In this document: positions 16,156-24,113 of the stretch, one piece after another
How positions within the stretch are numbered: the first letter of the stretch is position 1
Layout of the letters: each line of letters begins with the position of its first letter
Assembly (NCBI GenBank): GCA_019637395.1
Contig: JAHBVR010000002.1
Span: 62,001 to 126,000 of the forward strand
From: Vulcanimicrobiota bacterium
Lineage (GTDB): Bacteria > Vulcanimicrobiota > Xenobia > Xenobiales > JADMJV01
Length of the DNA: 64,000 nt
Reading direction: 5' to 3'
Made by a program: the position numbers and the translations under genes
Notes under the pieces: model-generated
Told to the model about the DNA's origin: nothing
What the model saw: only the letters and a program-made list of their open reading frames with translations
The model's database searches: none

Positions 16156-17894
16156 AGAAAATGTTCGCGGTCTTACAGCAAATCGGGCGCTCCCTGATGC
16201 TGCCGGTGTCGGTGCTGCCGGTGGCGGGCATTCTGCTGGGTGTGGGCAGCGCCAAGTTTAGCTGGATGAATTCGTTGCTGGCCACCGTGATGGAGAAATC
16301 AGGGGGCGCTATTTTCTCGAATTTGCCGTTGATTTTCGCCATCGGCGTGGCCCTGGGCTTTGCCAACTTCGACGGAGTGGCGGCGGTGGCGGCCACGGTG
16401 GGGTTCTTCGTGCTGATTTCCACCATGGGCGTGATGGCCGAATTCCGCCATCTACCCGAGGTCATGATGGCCAACGTGGATGGCATCAAGACGCTGGAGA
16501 CCGGTGTTTTTGGTGGTATTCTGATCGGCTTGCTGGCCGGCAATCTTTTCAAGCGCTATTATCGGATTGAATTGCCGGCTTACCTTGGCTTCTTTGCCGG
16601 CAAGCGTTTCGTGCCCATCATCACCGGCGTTTGCTCGCTGATTCTGGGTATCGTGATGAGCTTTGCCTGGCCGCCCGTGCAGGGGCTCATCAATGAGTTT
16701 TCGGATTTTGTGGCCAATCGCAACCCGGCTCTCTCAGTGGCTATTTACGGAGTCGTGGAGCGCGGATTGATTCCGTTTGGTCTCCACCACATTTGGAACA
16801 ACCCGTTCTTCTTCACTATTGGAAGCTTTGTCAAAGATGGCCAGACTTATCACGGCGACATCACCCGCTTTATGCAGGGCGATCAGACGGCCGGTATTCT
16901 AGGCGGCGCCTACCTCTTTAAAATGTGGGGACTACCGGCGGCGGCCATCGCCATGTGGCACAGCGCCAGGCCGGAGCGGCGCAAAGAAGTGGGCGGCATC
17001 ATGATCTCGGCCGCCTTTACCTCGTTTTTGACCGGCATTACCGAGCCTATCGAGTTTTCGTTTCTCTTCGTGGCGCCCTTGCTTTACGGAATTCATGCAC
17101 TGCTGGCCGGCAGCGCCTTCTTCGTGATGTATGAAATGGGCGGCCGGCTGGGCACGACTTTTTCCCATGGCTTGATCGACTACGTGGTGCTTTACGCCAA
17201 GTGCGTCAACCCTTATCTAGTCTTCGTGTTGGGGCCGCTCTACGCGGTCATCTATTACCTGGTGTTTCGCGCCGCCATCCGGGCTTTCAACCTGAAAACG
17301 CCGGGCCGTGAGGATGAAGTGGCGGCGGCCGCCGCTACCGGCGAAGCCGGGGGGCTGGCCGCCGCGGTGCTGGAAGCCCTGGGCGGGCCCGGTAATCTGG
17401 CCGCGCTGGATGCCTGCATTACGCGCCTGCGCGTCACCGTCAAATCCATGCCGGCGGTCAAGGTTGACGTGCTCAAGCAATTGGGGGCCACCGGAGTGAT
17501 GGTGGTGGGCGACAGCCTGCAGGCCATCTACGGCACGCGCTCGGAGAATATCAAAACCGACATCGAGGCCATCATGGCCGGCCGGGGTCAACTGGTGATG
17601 GCCAAGCCCGCCGAGCCGGCGGCCGAAGCGGCTGTGAGCAATGACGCTCCGCCGTTGCCGGGCGAGCAGGCGGACAAGTTGCGCCAGGCCCTGGGCGGTC
17701 AGGACAACGTCCTGGATAGCTCGCAAGTGGCCGTTACCCGCCTGAGAGTCCGCCTGCGCAAGTCCGACCTGCTCAAGAAGACTCTGTTGCAGGAGCTGGG
17801 GGCCCGCGACGTGCAGGATCTGGGCGGCGATGTTTTTCACGTGCTGGTGGGGCCGGAAAGCGCTCGTTGGAGCAAAACACTGGAGGTCAAATGA
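16152..17894 (+). CDS. PTS glucose-family EIICB with a second, Cys-less EIIB domain
   Basis: A 580-residue sugar permease. EIIC (~1-385) is a multi-span membrane domain of the glucose/GlcNAc family with GLHHIWNNPFFF, HGDITRFMQGD and GITEPIEFSFLFVAP; the GLHHIWN form is closer to PtsG than NagE. EIIB follows at ~395-475 with the phospho-cysteine Cys422 in DACITRLRV. After an Ala/Pro linker comes a second EIIB-like domain (~505-575) where the matching position is Ala527 (VAVTRLRV), so it cannot be phosphorylated there. EIIA comes from the upstream fusion protein. Imports and phosphorylates glucose or a related sugar at the cytoplasmic membrane. Confidence 0.95.
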   Translation: MKKMFAVLQQIGRSLMLPVSVLPVAGILLGVGSAKFSWMNSLLATVMEKSGGAIFSNLPLIFAIGVALGFANFDGVAAVAATVGFFVLISTMGVMAEFRHLPEVMMANVDGIKTLETGVFGGILIGLLAGNLFKRYYRIELPAYLGFFAGKRFVPIITGVCSLILGIVMSFAWPPVQGLINEFSDFVANRNPALSVAIYGVVERGLIPFGLHHIWNNPFFFTIGSFVKDGQTYHGDITRFMQGDQTAGILGGAYLFKMWGLPAAAIAMWHSARPERRKEVGGIMISAAFTSFLTGITEPIEFSFLFVAPLLYGIHALLAGSAFFVMYEMGGRLGTTFSHGLIDYVVLYAKCVNPYLVFVLGPLYAVIYYLVFRAAIRAFNLKTPGREDEVAAAAATGEAGGLAAAVLEALGGPGNLAALDACITRLRVTVKSMPAVKVDVLKQLGATGVMVVGDSLQAIYGTRSENIKTDIEAIMAGRGQLVMAKPAEPAAEAAVSNDAPPLPGEQADKLRQALGGQDNVLDSSQVAVTRLRVRLRKSDLLKKTLLQELGARDVQDLGGDVFHVLVGPESARWSKTLEVK

Positions 17895-18523
17895 AGAAGT
17901 TTTTCGTAGCCGCCGCGCTGCTGCAGGGCGTGGCCGCGGCCGACCCGCTGGGCGAGGCGCTGGCCAGCTATTCCGCTATCTCCGAAGGCAAGGTCACCTT
18001 CCAGCTCAAGGTCGAGGGGATGGTGTGGACCCAGAATTCCACCCTGGCTTTCCGCCGCCCCGACCGCATGCATTACTGGGCCGAAACCAAATACCCCGAA
18101 GGGCCGCCGCTGGTGGTGCACTGCTGGCTGGAGGGCGGTAAGCTGTGGAATTGGACCAGCCGTGTCGGTGATTGGCAGGATGCCCAGCAGAACGGATACA
18201 ACAGTGAGGATTTCCCGGGTGGGCTAAAAGATGCGCCCACCAGTCCCGCTCTGGGTCCCGGCAACTTTCTGCTGCTGCTGCTTTCCGGTTCCCGCCAGGA
18301 CTTCGAGCTGGAGCCTTCCAAAGCCAAGGAACCGGATATCTGGTGGAAGGACGGCGAAAATCAACTGGTGCTCGACCCGGCTACCAAACTGGTGAAAGAG
18401 ATCGTGGCCTGGCACAGCGGCAAAGACGTGGCCCACGCTCAAGTGCAAACTGCGCCCGGGCCGGTGCCGGATGCTGAATTGACCTGGAAGATGCCGGCCG
18501 ACTCGACGATTATAAAGGAATAG
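17891..18523 (+). CDS. Exported LolA-like hypothetical protein
   Basis: A 210-residue protein with a signal peptide (MKK..., Ala-rich core, likely cleavage after VAAA near residue 17). The mature part resembles the LolA/DUF2092 outer-membrane lipoprotein-sorting fold: alternating strands with TLAFRRPDRMHYWAE, and later NQLVLDPATKLVKEI. No lipobox, so probably periplasmic. I chose the ATG at 17891 because it overlaps the PTS permease stop (ATGA). Its 3' end overlaps the convergent membrane-protein gene by 14 bases. A link to sugar uptake is only inferred from position. Confidence 0.72.
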   Translation: MKKFFVAAALLQGVAAADPLGEALASYSAISEGKVTFQLKVEGMVWTQNSTLAFRRPDRMHYWAETKYPEGPPLVVHCWLEGGKLWNWTSRVGDWQDAQQNGYNSEDFPGGLKDAPTSPALGPGNFLLLLLSGSRQDFELEPSKAKEPDIWWKDGENQLVLDPATKLVKEIVAWHSGKDVAHAQVQTAPGPVPDAELTWKMPADSTIIKE

Positions 18524-19178
18524 GTTCGGGGGTTTTCGGGGCCAGCAGGCGGCAGGCCAGCCAGCACAGTCCCACCACCAGCGCGTCGGCCACCAGCACG
18601 TAAAAAGGCCAGGGACCGAGGTAGTCGAGCGGTGAGCCGGCTGGCGGCTTGAGCATCAGGTAACCGTAATTCCAGTTGAACAGGTAATCCAATCCGCCCA
18701 CCAGCAAAATCCACAGTTGCAGGCCCCAGGCCGCGCCTTTCCAGGAGTCGCGGCTCAGCCGATAGCCCTGGCCGCCCTGCAGGTGGGCCAGCACCACGAA
18801 GATCAGGCCGTGTCCCCAGAAGAATTCGAAGTAGCGGTAGTGGGGAAAATCATGGGGCAGATCGGGAGTGATCAGGGCCCAGATGCTGCTGGTCCATGAG
18901 AGCAGATGGATGCACTCGAAAGTGATCTGACTGCGCCGCTCACAGAGCAGGTAACAGGCCGCGAAAAGAATGAAGTCGCACAGGTGGAGCGGCAGGCAGG
19001 TGGCCAACGAGAGCTGGCTCCAGCGCCAACTGTAGGCGATCACCATATAAGCGATCAAATTGAGCAGCAGAAAGCGGTCGATCGCTTTCCGCGACTGCCT
19101 TCCCCAGCGGCTCAGCAGCAGGCAAGCCAGCCAGATTCCGGCCAGCCCGGCCAGGTGCGTCAACCCAAACCAGCTCAT
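18510..19178 (-). CDS. TIGR02206-type (YwaF-like) integral membrane protein
   Basis: A 222-residue protein with about six membrane segments. The conserved core CLPLHLCDFILF with the following hydrophobic helices, and the later HYRYFEFFWGHGLI segment, match the TIGR02206/YwaF family, whose role is not established. The start is the ATG at 19178, preceded by a GAAGG-like site; the frame runs further upstream to 19310 into the repeat-bearing intergenic region but codes for nothing recognisable there. It overlaps the end of the convergent LolA-like gene. Confidence 0.82.
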   Translation of the reverse strand: MSWFGLTHLAGLAGIWLACLLLSRWGRQSRKAIDRFLLLNLIAYMVIAYSWRWSQLSLATCLPLHLCDFILFAACYLLCERRSQITFECIHLLSWTSSIWALITPDLPHDFPHYRYFEFFWGHGLIFVVLAHLQGGQGYRLSRDSWKGAAWGLQLWILLVGGLDYLFNWNYGYLMLKPPAGSPLDYLGPWPFYVLVADALVVGLCWLACRLLAPKTPEPIPL

Positions 19179-19210
19179 GCCCCGACCTTCGATTCTTTTC
19201 CTTTGGCAAC

Positions 19211-19320
19211 CTCCGGTTTCCGGCCTGCCACAGGTGATGGCCCCTGGGTCTGGCCGCCACGGATGGTGTGTCTTGCCGACCACAGGTGGTGGCAGCCCCG
19301 GGCAGGACACCCCTTTCCTG
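19211..19320. repeat. Dispersed intergenic repeat, copy A
   Basis: Part of the gap between the YwaF-like gene and the superoxide dismutase gene. Its core (19253-19293) reads GCCGCCAC, GGATGGTGTGT, CTTGCC, GACCACAGGTGGTGGC and is nearly the same as 23286-23326; it also matches 53721-53760 in reverse. Each core contains two CCAC-2 nt-GTGG inverted repeats. This copy lacks the long hairpin arms seen in copy B. The repeat is confined to intergenic DNA in this window. Confidence 0.7.
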
Positions 19321-19337
19321 ATCGGAAAGGGCTATCC

Positions 19338-20045
19338 ATGGATATTCAGCGCAGAAGCTTTTTGCAGGGCCTGGCCAGCCTCGGCCTGGCCGCCACCTTG
19401 CCGACGCTGGCCCAGGCCGCGGCCGCTCCCGGATTCACCGTACCTGACCTGGGCTACGGTTACAATTCTCTCGAGCCGGTGATCGACACGCTCACCATGC
19501 AAATTCATCACGACAAACACCATGCCGCCTACGTAAAGAACTTGAACGAGGCCATCGCCAAGAACCCGGGCCCATGGAGCAACTGGACAGTGGAGCAACT
19601 GCTGACAGGCCTTTCGGAGTTACCCCTGTCGCTGCAGTTGCCAGTGCGTAATAACGGCGGCGGCCACTATAATCACAGCTTGTTTTGGAAATGGATCGGT
19701 CCGCCCAACACCTCGAATGTTCCTGGCGACTTGAAGAGCGCTCTGGAAGACAAGTTCGGTTCCTGGCAGAAATTTCAGGAACGCTTTCAGGAAGCGGCCA
19801 TGACCCGCTTCGGCAGCGGTTGGGCCTGGCTGGTCCTGGAAAAAGGTGGGAACCTGGCGGTGCGCTCGACCGCCAATCAGGATTGCCCGCTGCTGGAAGG
19901 TCAGACGCCCCTTTTGGGGTTGGATGTCTGGGAACACGCCTACTATTTAAAATACCAGAATATGCGCAAAGACTATGTGGACAATTTCTGGAAGATCGTG
20001 CGTTGGGAAGAAGTCGGGCGCCGCTGGCGCGAAGCCAGGGCTTAG
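19338..20045 (+). CDS. Tat-exported superoxide dismutase (Fe/Mn type)
   Basis: A 235-residue Fe/Mn superoxide dismutase, converting superoxide to oxygen and peroxide. The N terminus is a twin-arginine signal (DIQRRSFLQG, Ala-rich core, cleavage near AQAAAA), so the folded metalloenzyme is exported. Metal ligands are visible in IHHDKHHAAYV, GGGHYNHSLFW and the C-terminal LDVWEHAYY. The ATG at 19338 is chosen because the Tat leader starts there; the frame is open upstream to 18906 but that region is antisense to another gene and repeat DNA. Mn versus Fe cannot be settled by eye. Confidence 0.95.
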   Translation: MDIQRRSFLQGLASLGLAATLPTLAQAAAAPGFTVPDLGYGYNSLEPVIDTLTMQIHHDKHHAAYVKNLNEAIAKNPGPWSNWTVEQLLTGLSELPLSLQLPVRNNGGGHYNHSLFWKWIGPPNTSNVPGDLKSALEDKFGSWQKFQERFQEAAMTRFGSGWAWLVLEKGGNLAVRSTANQDCPLLEGQTPLLGLDVWEHAYYLKYQNMRKDYVDNFWKIVRWEEVGRRWREARA

Positions 20046-20069
20046 GGCAGGTTCATCGAACCGAGCAGG

Positions 20070-20918
20070 ATGGACGTGCAACGCCTGCGCATCGGATCCT
20101 ACAACGTGAAGGACTTCATTGCTCCCTCGCAAGGTAATGGCGTACGCCAGGGCAAGAGCACCCAGGAACTGCGGGCTCTGGCCGGCACCATCAAAGAGTC
20201 CGAATGCGACGTCATTGCCCTGCAGGAAGTAGGCAGCAAAGCGCTACTCGAGAAGTTCGCCAAGGAGCGGTTGGGGGGCGCCTACCAGCATGTGGCGCTG
20301 GTCCCCAGCAACGACAGGAGCGGCCTGAACCTGGCTCTGATCTCGAAGTATCCCATCACCAAAGTGGTCAGCCACAAAAATGACCGCATCCCCACCGCTG
20401 ATGGCCGCGCCACCACCCACTTCACTCGGGATTTCCTGCGCGTCGACTTGGATGTGAATGGCGAAGCCGTGACCGTCTACAATACTCATGGCAAGGCCCG
20501 CCTGGGTGATCCCACCACCGAAGACCAGCGCATCGCCGAAGCCCGGGCCGGGCGCGAGATTTTGCTCAAGGATATGCGGGCCTTCCCTTCCAGGCTGGTG
20601 GTAGTGACCGGCGATTTAAACGACGAAACCCATAATCGTTCGGTGCAGGCCCTGGCCCAAGGCGATGGACAGGGAGTCCAGTTGTTGGATAGCCTGGCCG
20701 ACAAACCGCGCTCGCAGCAATTGACCTGGATTGTGCCGGGAATGGACCCCGGCCTGGTGCGCGGCCATCAATTCGACCATGTCCTTTATCCAGCCGAGCA
20801 GAAAGACCGATTCTTAGGCAGTCAAGTGCACTCCGACGCCAAGAACGCGGATGCCGCCTCGGACCACTATCTGGTCAGCGCTGATTTCAAAATTTCGAAA
20901 TCGACATCTGCTTTGTAA
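20070..20918 (+). CDS. Endonuclease/exonuclease/phosphatase (EEP) family protein
   Basis: A 282-residue metal-dependent phosphoesterase of the EEP superfamily. Visible motifs are the N-terminal RIGSYNVKDF, the catalytic Glu in DVIALQEVGS, THGKARLG, VVTGDLNDE and the final SDHYLV with the catalytic His. Substrates in this superfamily include DNA, phosphoinositides and sphingomyelin; none can be assigned. There is no signal peptide, so it is probably cytoplasmic. It starts 24 bases after the dismutase gene and is followed by a 77-base gap before the amidase gene. Confidence 0.88.
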   Translation: MDVQRLRIGSYNVKDFIAPSQGNGVRQGKSTQELRALAGTIKESECDVIALQEVGSKALLEKFAKERLGGAYQHVALVPSNDRSGLNLALISKYPITKVVSHKNDRIPTADGRATTHFTRDFLRVDLDVNGEAVTVYNTHGKARLGDPTTEDQRIAEARAGREILLKDMRAFPSRLVVVTGDLNDETHNRSVQALAQGDGQGVQLLDSLADKPRSQQLTWIVPGMDPGLVRGHQFDHVLYPAEQKDRFLGSQVHSDAKNADAASDHYLVSADFKISKSTSAL

Positions 20919-20995
20919 CCTTCCGTCAACCATCTCTCCCCTCCCGGCGGCTAAGCTGGTAGCAAGATAGATAGAGATATGAGGGAGAACTGAAT

Positions 20996-21685
20996 ATGTC
21001 TGTAGCACCTTTGTCGGGACGTCGTGTCATGATCGATCCCGGTCACGGCGGCCGTTTCCCGGGCGCCATCGGACCCGCCGGCACCAAAGAAAAAGACGTG
21101 GTTCTGGCCGTTTCCAAGATCCTGGAAGCCGATCTGATCGAAATGGGCGCCGAAGTTCGCATGACCCGCTCGACCGACGTGGAAGTCGCCCCGGGAGCCA
21201 GCCTGAGCGGAGATCTCAAAGCCCGCGTAGATCTGGCCAATCAATGGCCCGCTGACCTGTTCATTTCGGTCCACGCCAATTCGGCCGAGAATGCCGCCGC
21301 CAAGGGCACGGAAACATACCACGCCGTGCAGGCCAGTGACCGCTCCAAGACGCTGGCCAAGTTGCTGCAGAAAAGCATGATCGATGACGTGGGGCTGACC
21401 GACCGCGGTGTCAAGGCTTCCAACTTCTATGTGATCAAGAACACCCGGATGCCCGCCTCCTTGGTGGAACTCGGCTTCCTCTCCAACCCGGGCGAGGAGC
21501 AGGTGCTGGCCAATCCCGCTATGCAACTCGTCTTCGGCCACGCGCTTTCTAAGGGCGTAGCCGACTACTTCGCGGTGGAAGCTCACGTGAAACCGGACGC
21601 ACCCGTCCAGGTCCCGGGCGACGACCCGGGCGATCTGCTGGCTCCGGGCGACCCCGCTGAGATGCTTTTCGCCGGGAGGGTCTGA
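20996..21685 (+). CDS. N-acetylmuramoyl-L-alanine amidase (Amidase_3)
   Basis: A 229-residue zinc amidase that would cut the bond between MurNAc and the stem peptide. The zinc ligands and catalytic Glu are present: His in MIDPGHGG, Glu in TKEKDVV, His in ISVHANSAE, and Glu in LVELGFLSN. There is no signal peptide, which is odd for a wall enzyme, and a ~35-residue Pro/Asp-rich tail follows the catalytic domain. The ATG has a GAGGGAG site upstream. The last base of its stop is the first base of the next gene's ATG (TGATG), so the two are coupled. Confidence 0.92.
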   Translation: MSVAPLSGRRVMIDPGHGGRFPGAIGPAGTKEKDVVLAVSKILEADLIEMGAEVRMTRSTDVEVAPGASLSGDLKARVDLANQWPADLFISVHANSAENAAAKGTETYHAVQASDRSKTLAKLLQKSMIDDVGLTDRGVKASNFYVIKNTRMPASLVELGFLSNPGEEQVLANPAMQLVFGHALSKGVADYFAVEAHVKPDAPVQVPGDDPGDLLAPGDPAEMLFAGRV

Positions 21686-23163
21686 TGCGCGTCGCTGACG
21701 CTCCCAGGCTGAGTTTGCCCGCCCGAGTCGCGCGCCCGCGCGCGTCCAAGGTCGAGCAGCCGGTGGATCAGGTGGAATTGTCTGACCTGGTGGAAGTCAA
21801 GCACCGCCGGGAGTTGCGCGGCGCCTGGGTGGCCAGCGTGTGGAACATCAATTTCCCCAGCAGCTCCAATCTGGATGCCGAGACGCAGAAGCGCGAGATG
21901 CGCCAGATGCTCGACCGTCTCAAGGAATGCGGTTTTAATTCCGTGTTCTTCCAGGTTCGTCCGGAGGGAGACGCGCTTTATCGCTCCGAGCTGGAGCCGA
22001 TGAGTCACTACCTGACCGGCAAACAGGGCCAGGACCCGGGCTACGACCCGCTGGCCTATATGGTCGAACAGGCCCATGAGCGTAACCTGGAGGTGCACGC
22101 CTGGCTCAACCCTTATCGGGCCAGTTCCTCGCTGCGCACCGAGCAGGTGGCTCCCCACATCGCCGTGGAGCATCCCGAGCATGTCCACCCCTACGATACC
22201 ACCAAATGGATGGATCCGGGTGCCGAGGTGGTGCGCCAGAAGCTGGTCGACGTTTGCCGTGACATTACCAAGCGCTACGACGTGGACGGAATTCACTTCG
22301 ACGACTACTTCTATCCTTATCCTAAGGACGGCCTCGAGTTTCCCGATCAGAAAACCTACGCCGCCTATCAGGCGGCCGGTGGCAAGCTGGCCAGAGACGA
22401 CTGGCGCCGGGAGAACGTCAATCGGGCCGTGCGCGACGTGCAGGCGGCCGTACGCGAAGAAAAGGACTACGTGCGCTTCGGGATTTCTCCCTTCGGCTTG
22501 CCGGCCCCGGACAAGCCGGAAGGCACCTCGGGCTTCAATCAGTATGAGGGCATCTACGCCGACACCCAGAAATGGATGGACGAAGGTTGGGTAGACTATC
22601 TGGCACCGCAGCTCTACTGGCGCACCGACCAACCCAAGCAGGCTTACGATAAGCTCGTCAACTGGTGGGCCGATCACAGCCAGGAAGGGCGCTACATTTT
22701 CGCCGGCAACGACCTGCGCGCGCTGGGCACCAATCCCAAGTGGAACGTGGCCGAGTATCGCAAGCAGTTGCAGCTCTCTCGAGCCAAGCATCCCGAAGGC
22801 TCACAGGGTAATATCTGGTGGAACGTGGGACCGCTTCTGGAGAACCGGCAGAACATCAACAGCGTTTTTAAACAGGAGTTTTACCGCGAACCGGCTCTGA
22901 CGCCCGCCCTTTCAACGGCCAAAAACCAGCAGGTCAGCGCTCCTGCGCTGACGCAATCCGGGCGCAAGGTGCGCATGACTCACCAGGACGCCGCTCCGCT
23001 CAAGGCCTGGACGGTCTACCGGCAGGTCGGCGAGGAGTGGAAACTCGATCGCGTGCTACCCGGCCAGCAGACGGAAGTGGAACTGTCGGCGGGACAATGG
23101 GCCATCGCCGCTGCCAGTAAGTCGGGCGTGGAAAGCAAAGGTGTGCGCGTAACCGTGGCCTGA
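21685..23163 (+). CDS. GHL10 (DUF187/YngK-like) glycoside hydrolase-like protein
   Basis: A 492-residue protein of the GHL10 family, a TIM-barrel glycosidase-like group linked to peptidoglycan glycans. The core starts at ~42 with RGAWVASVWNINFPS, then CGFNSVFFQVRPEGDALY, EVHAWLNPYRAS, DGIHFDDYFYPYP and DYLAPQLYWRTD; the Asp pair in HFDDY is a candidate active site. A ~90-residue C-terminal beta domain follows. There is no obvious signal peptide; the first 40 residues are basic and Pro-rich. It is coupled to the amidase upstream and followed by the repeat cluster. Confidence 0.88.
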   Translation: MRVADAPRLSLPARVARPRASKVEQPVDQVELSDLVEVKHRRELRGAWVASVWNINFPSSSNLDAETQKREMRQMLDRLKECGFNSVFFQVRPEGDALYRSELEPMSHYLTGKQGQDPGYDPLAYMVEQAHERNLEVHAWLNPYRASSSLRTEQVAPHIAVEHPEHVHPYDTTKWMDPGAEVVRQKLVDVCRDITKRYDVDGIHFDDYFYPYPKDGLEFPDQKTYAAYQAAGGKLARDDWRRENVNRAVRDVQAAVREEKDYVRFGISPFGLPAPDKPEGTSGFNQYEGIYADTQKWMDEGWVDYLAPQLYWRTDQPKQAYDKLVNWWADHSQEGRYIFAGNDLRALGTNPKWNVAEYRKQLQLSRAKHPEGSQGNIWWNVGPLLENRQNINSVFKQEFYREPALTPALSTAKNQQVSAPALTQSGRKVRMTHQDAAPLKAWTVYRQVGEEWKLDRVLPGQQTEVELSAGQWAIAAASKSGVESKGVRVTVA

Positions 23164-23169
23164 ACGCTC

Positions 23170-23430
23170 GGTTTCAGTTGGTGTGTAATGCCGACCACGG
23201 GTGGTGGCATCCGGTCTGGGGGGCCCGACTTGCCAACCTGGCGGTAACAATTACCGCGGCCTGGCAAGTCTCGTGGTTTCGGAGTGCCGCCACAGGTGGT
23301 GTGTCTTGCTTACCACAGGTGGTGGCCTCCGTCGAGAGCCCGACTTGCCGACCTGGCGGCAATAATTACCGCGGCCTGGCAAGTCTCGCGGTTTGGGAGT
23401 GCCGGCACAGATGGTGGCGCTCCGGGTCGG
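23170..23430. repeat. Dispersed intergenic repeat, copies B1 and B2 in tandem, with hairpins
   Basis: The gap between two convergent genes is filled by two units about 115 bases apart. Each contains a 42-base imperfect inverted repeat (23228-23269 and 23343-23384) with outer arms ACTTGCC/GGCAAGT and a centre of GGTAA-type bases against TTACCGC, and each is flanked by CCAC-GTGG boxes. The core at 23286-23326 matches copy A and reversed copy C. No ORF here looks real. The hairpins may also serve as bidirectional transcription stops for the flanking genes. Confidence 0.8.
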
Positions 23431-23742
23431 CTAGCGGACTTTGAGTCCCACAAAAAAGCCGGCGGTCAGTCCCACCAGGCTGGGACTGAGCTGGGCCAGC
23501 ATGGCCTGCAGCCACTGGCCGGCACCGCGGCTGCCTTGCTCGATGCCTTCAGAGACCTGCTGCCAGTGCACCGTGATCCAGCCCTGTTGGGCCAGAAAAT
23601 AGAGGCCGATCAGCACCAGGCCCAGCATGAGCAGAGCGATTTTGGCGGCTCGTTTGGCTGCGTATCCGATGGCGATTCCGGCGATGGTGCCGCCGCCGAG
23701 TTGAGCTAAGGTGGCCTGATTGAGGAAACTGGCGACGTCTAT
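23431..23742 (-). CDS. FUN14-domain membrane protein, apparent AUA start
   Basis: A small protein of up to 103 residues matching the bacterial/archaeal FUN14 family: LGGGTIAGIAIGYAAKRAAK, a hydrophobic helix (LLMLGLVLIGLYFLAQQ), ITVHW, then a C-terminal helix ending GLTAGFFVGLKVR. Two membrane segments. The full domain only fits if translation starts at an ATA at 23742, which overlaps the upstream stop as ATAG; the in-frame stop lies three codons further up and there is no ATG, GTG, TTG or CTG before the ATG at 23628, which would remove the first third of the domain. Function in bacteria unknown. Confidence 0.75.
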   Translation of the reverse strand: MDVASFLNQATLAQLGGGTIAGIAIGYAAKRAAKIALLMLGLVLIGLYFLAQQGWITVHWQQVSEGIEQGSRGAGQWLQAMLAQLSPSLVGLTAGFFVGLKVR

Positions 23743-24038
23743 GACGGTTTACCCGAGTAGGCGAACGAAGCCAGTCCGGCGCCGATGGCTCCGCCGACTA
23801 GCGTGCCCAGGGCAAAACCAAGGGCCGGATGTCCCATACTGGCACCCCAACGGGTTCCCACGAACATTCCGACCGTGCCGGTCAGCGATGCGGCCGCCCA
23901 AATCTTCTTGCCGATCTTAGGAGGCGGGGAAGTGGCCGGTTGGAACTGATCGGCCGGCTGCGCCTCTGGAGGAGGGGTGGACTGAGGAGCCCGGCCCGGG
24001 ATCGAAGGTGGGTTGTTCGGTAGGCGAGAAATTTCCAT
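23739..24038 (-). CDS. Pro-rich small membrane protein
   Basis: A 99-residue protein. Residues 1-42 are Pro/Gln/Ser-rich and disordered; residues ~46-95 hold two Gly/Ala-rich hydrophobic segments (AASLTGTVGMFVGTRWG and ALGFALGTLVGGAIGAGLASF) like a glycine-zipper hairpin. No known family. It ends by overlapping the first codon of the FUN14 gene, so the two small membrane proteins are probably coupled. Divergent from the response regulator gene across a 75-base region with a palindrome. Confidence 0.7.
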   Translation of the reverse strand: MEISRLPNNPPSIPGRAPQSTPPPEAQPADQFQPATSPPPKIGKKIWAAASLTGTVGMFVGTRWGASMGHPALGFALGTLVGGAIGAGLASFAYSGKPS

Positions 24039-24063
24039 AAGGGGAAAAGCTTCGATTTTCGCA

Positions 24064-24077
24064 TCAAGGATCCTTGA
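24064..24077. promoter_or_regulatory. 14-base perfect palindrome between divergent genes
   Basis: TCAAGGATCCTTGA is a perfect inverted repeat placed midway between the start of the Pro-rich membrane protein (24038) and the likely start of the response regulator (24114). This position suits an operator controlling one or both genes, possibly bound by the response regulator itself. No test of function is possible from sequence. Confidence 0.45.
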
Positions 24078-24113
24078 AGCGGGGTCAAGATGCCAACCGC
24101 GAAAGGGCGCTCC

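Noticed and set aside
21583-22791. 402-codon minus-strand frame antisense to the GHL10 gene
   Set aside because: Shadow of a conserved gene; no recognised domain.
23170-23430. CRISPR array
   Set aside because: Only two units with imperfect hairpins and no spacer regularity; no cas genes.
23178-23709. Overlapping frames across the repeat cluster and the FUN14 gene
   Set aside because: They read through hairpin repeats and have no start signals; composition follows the repeat.
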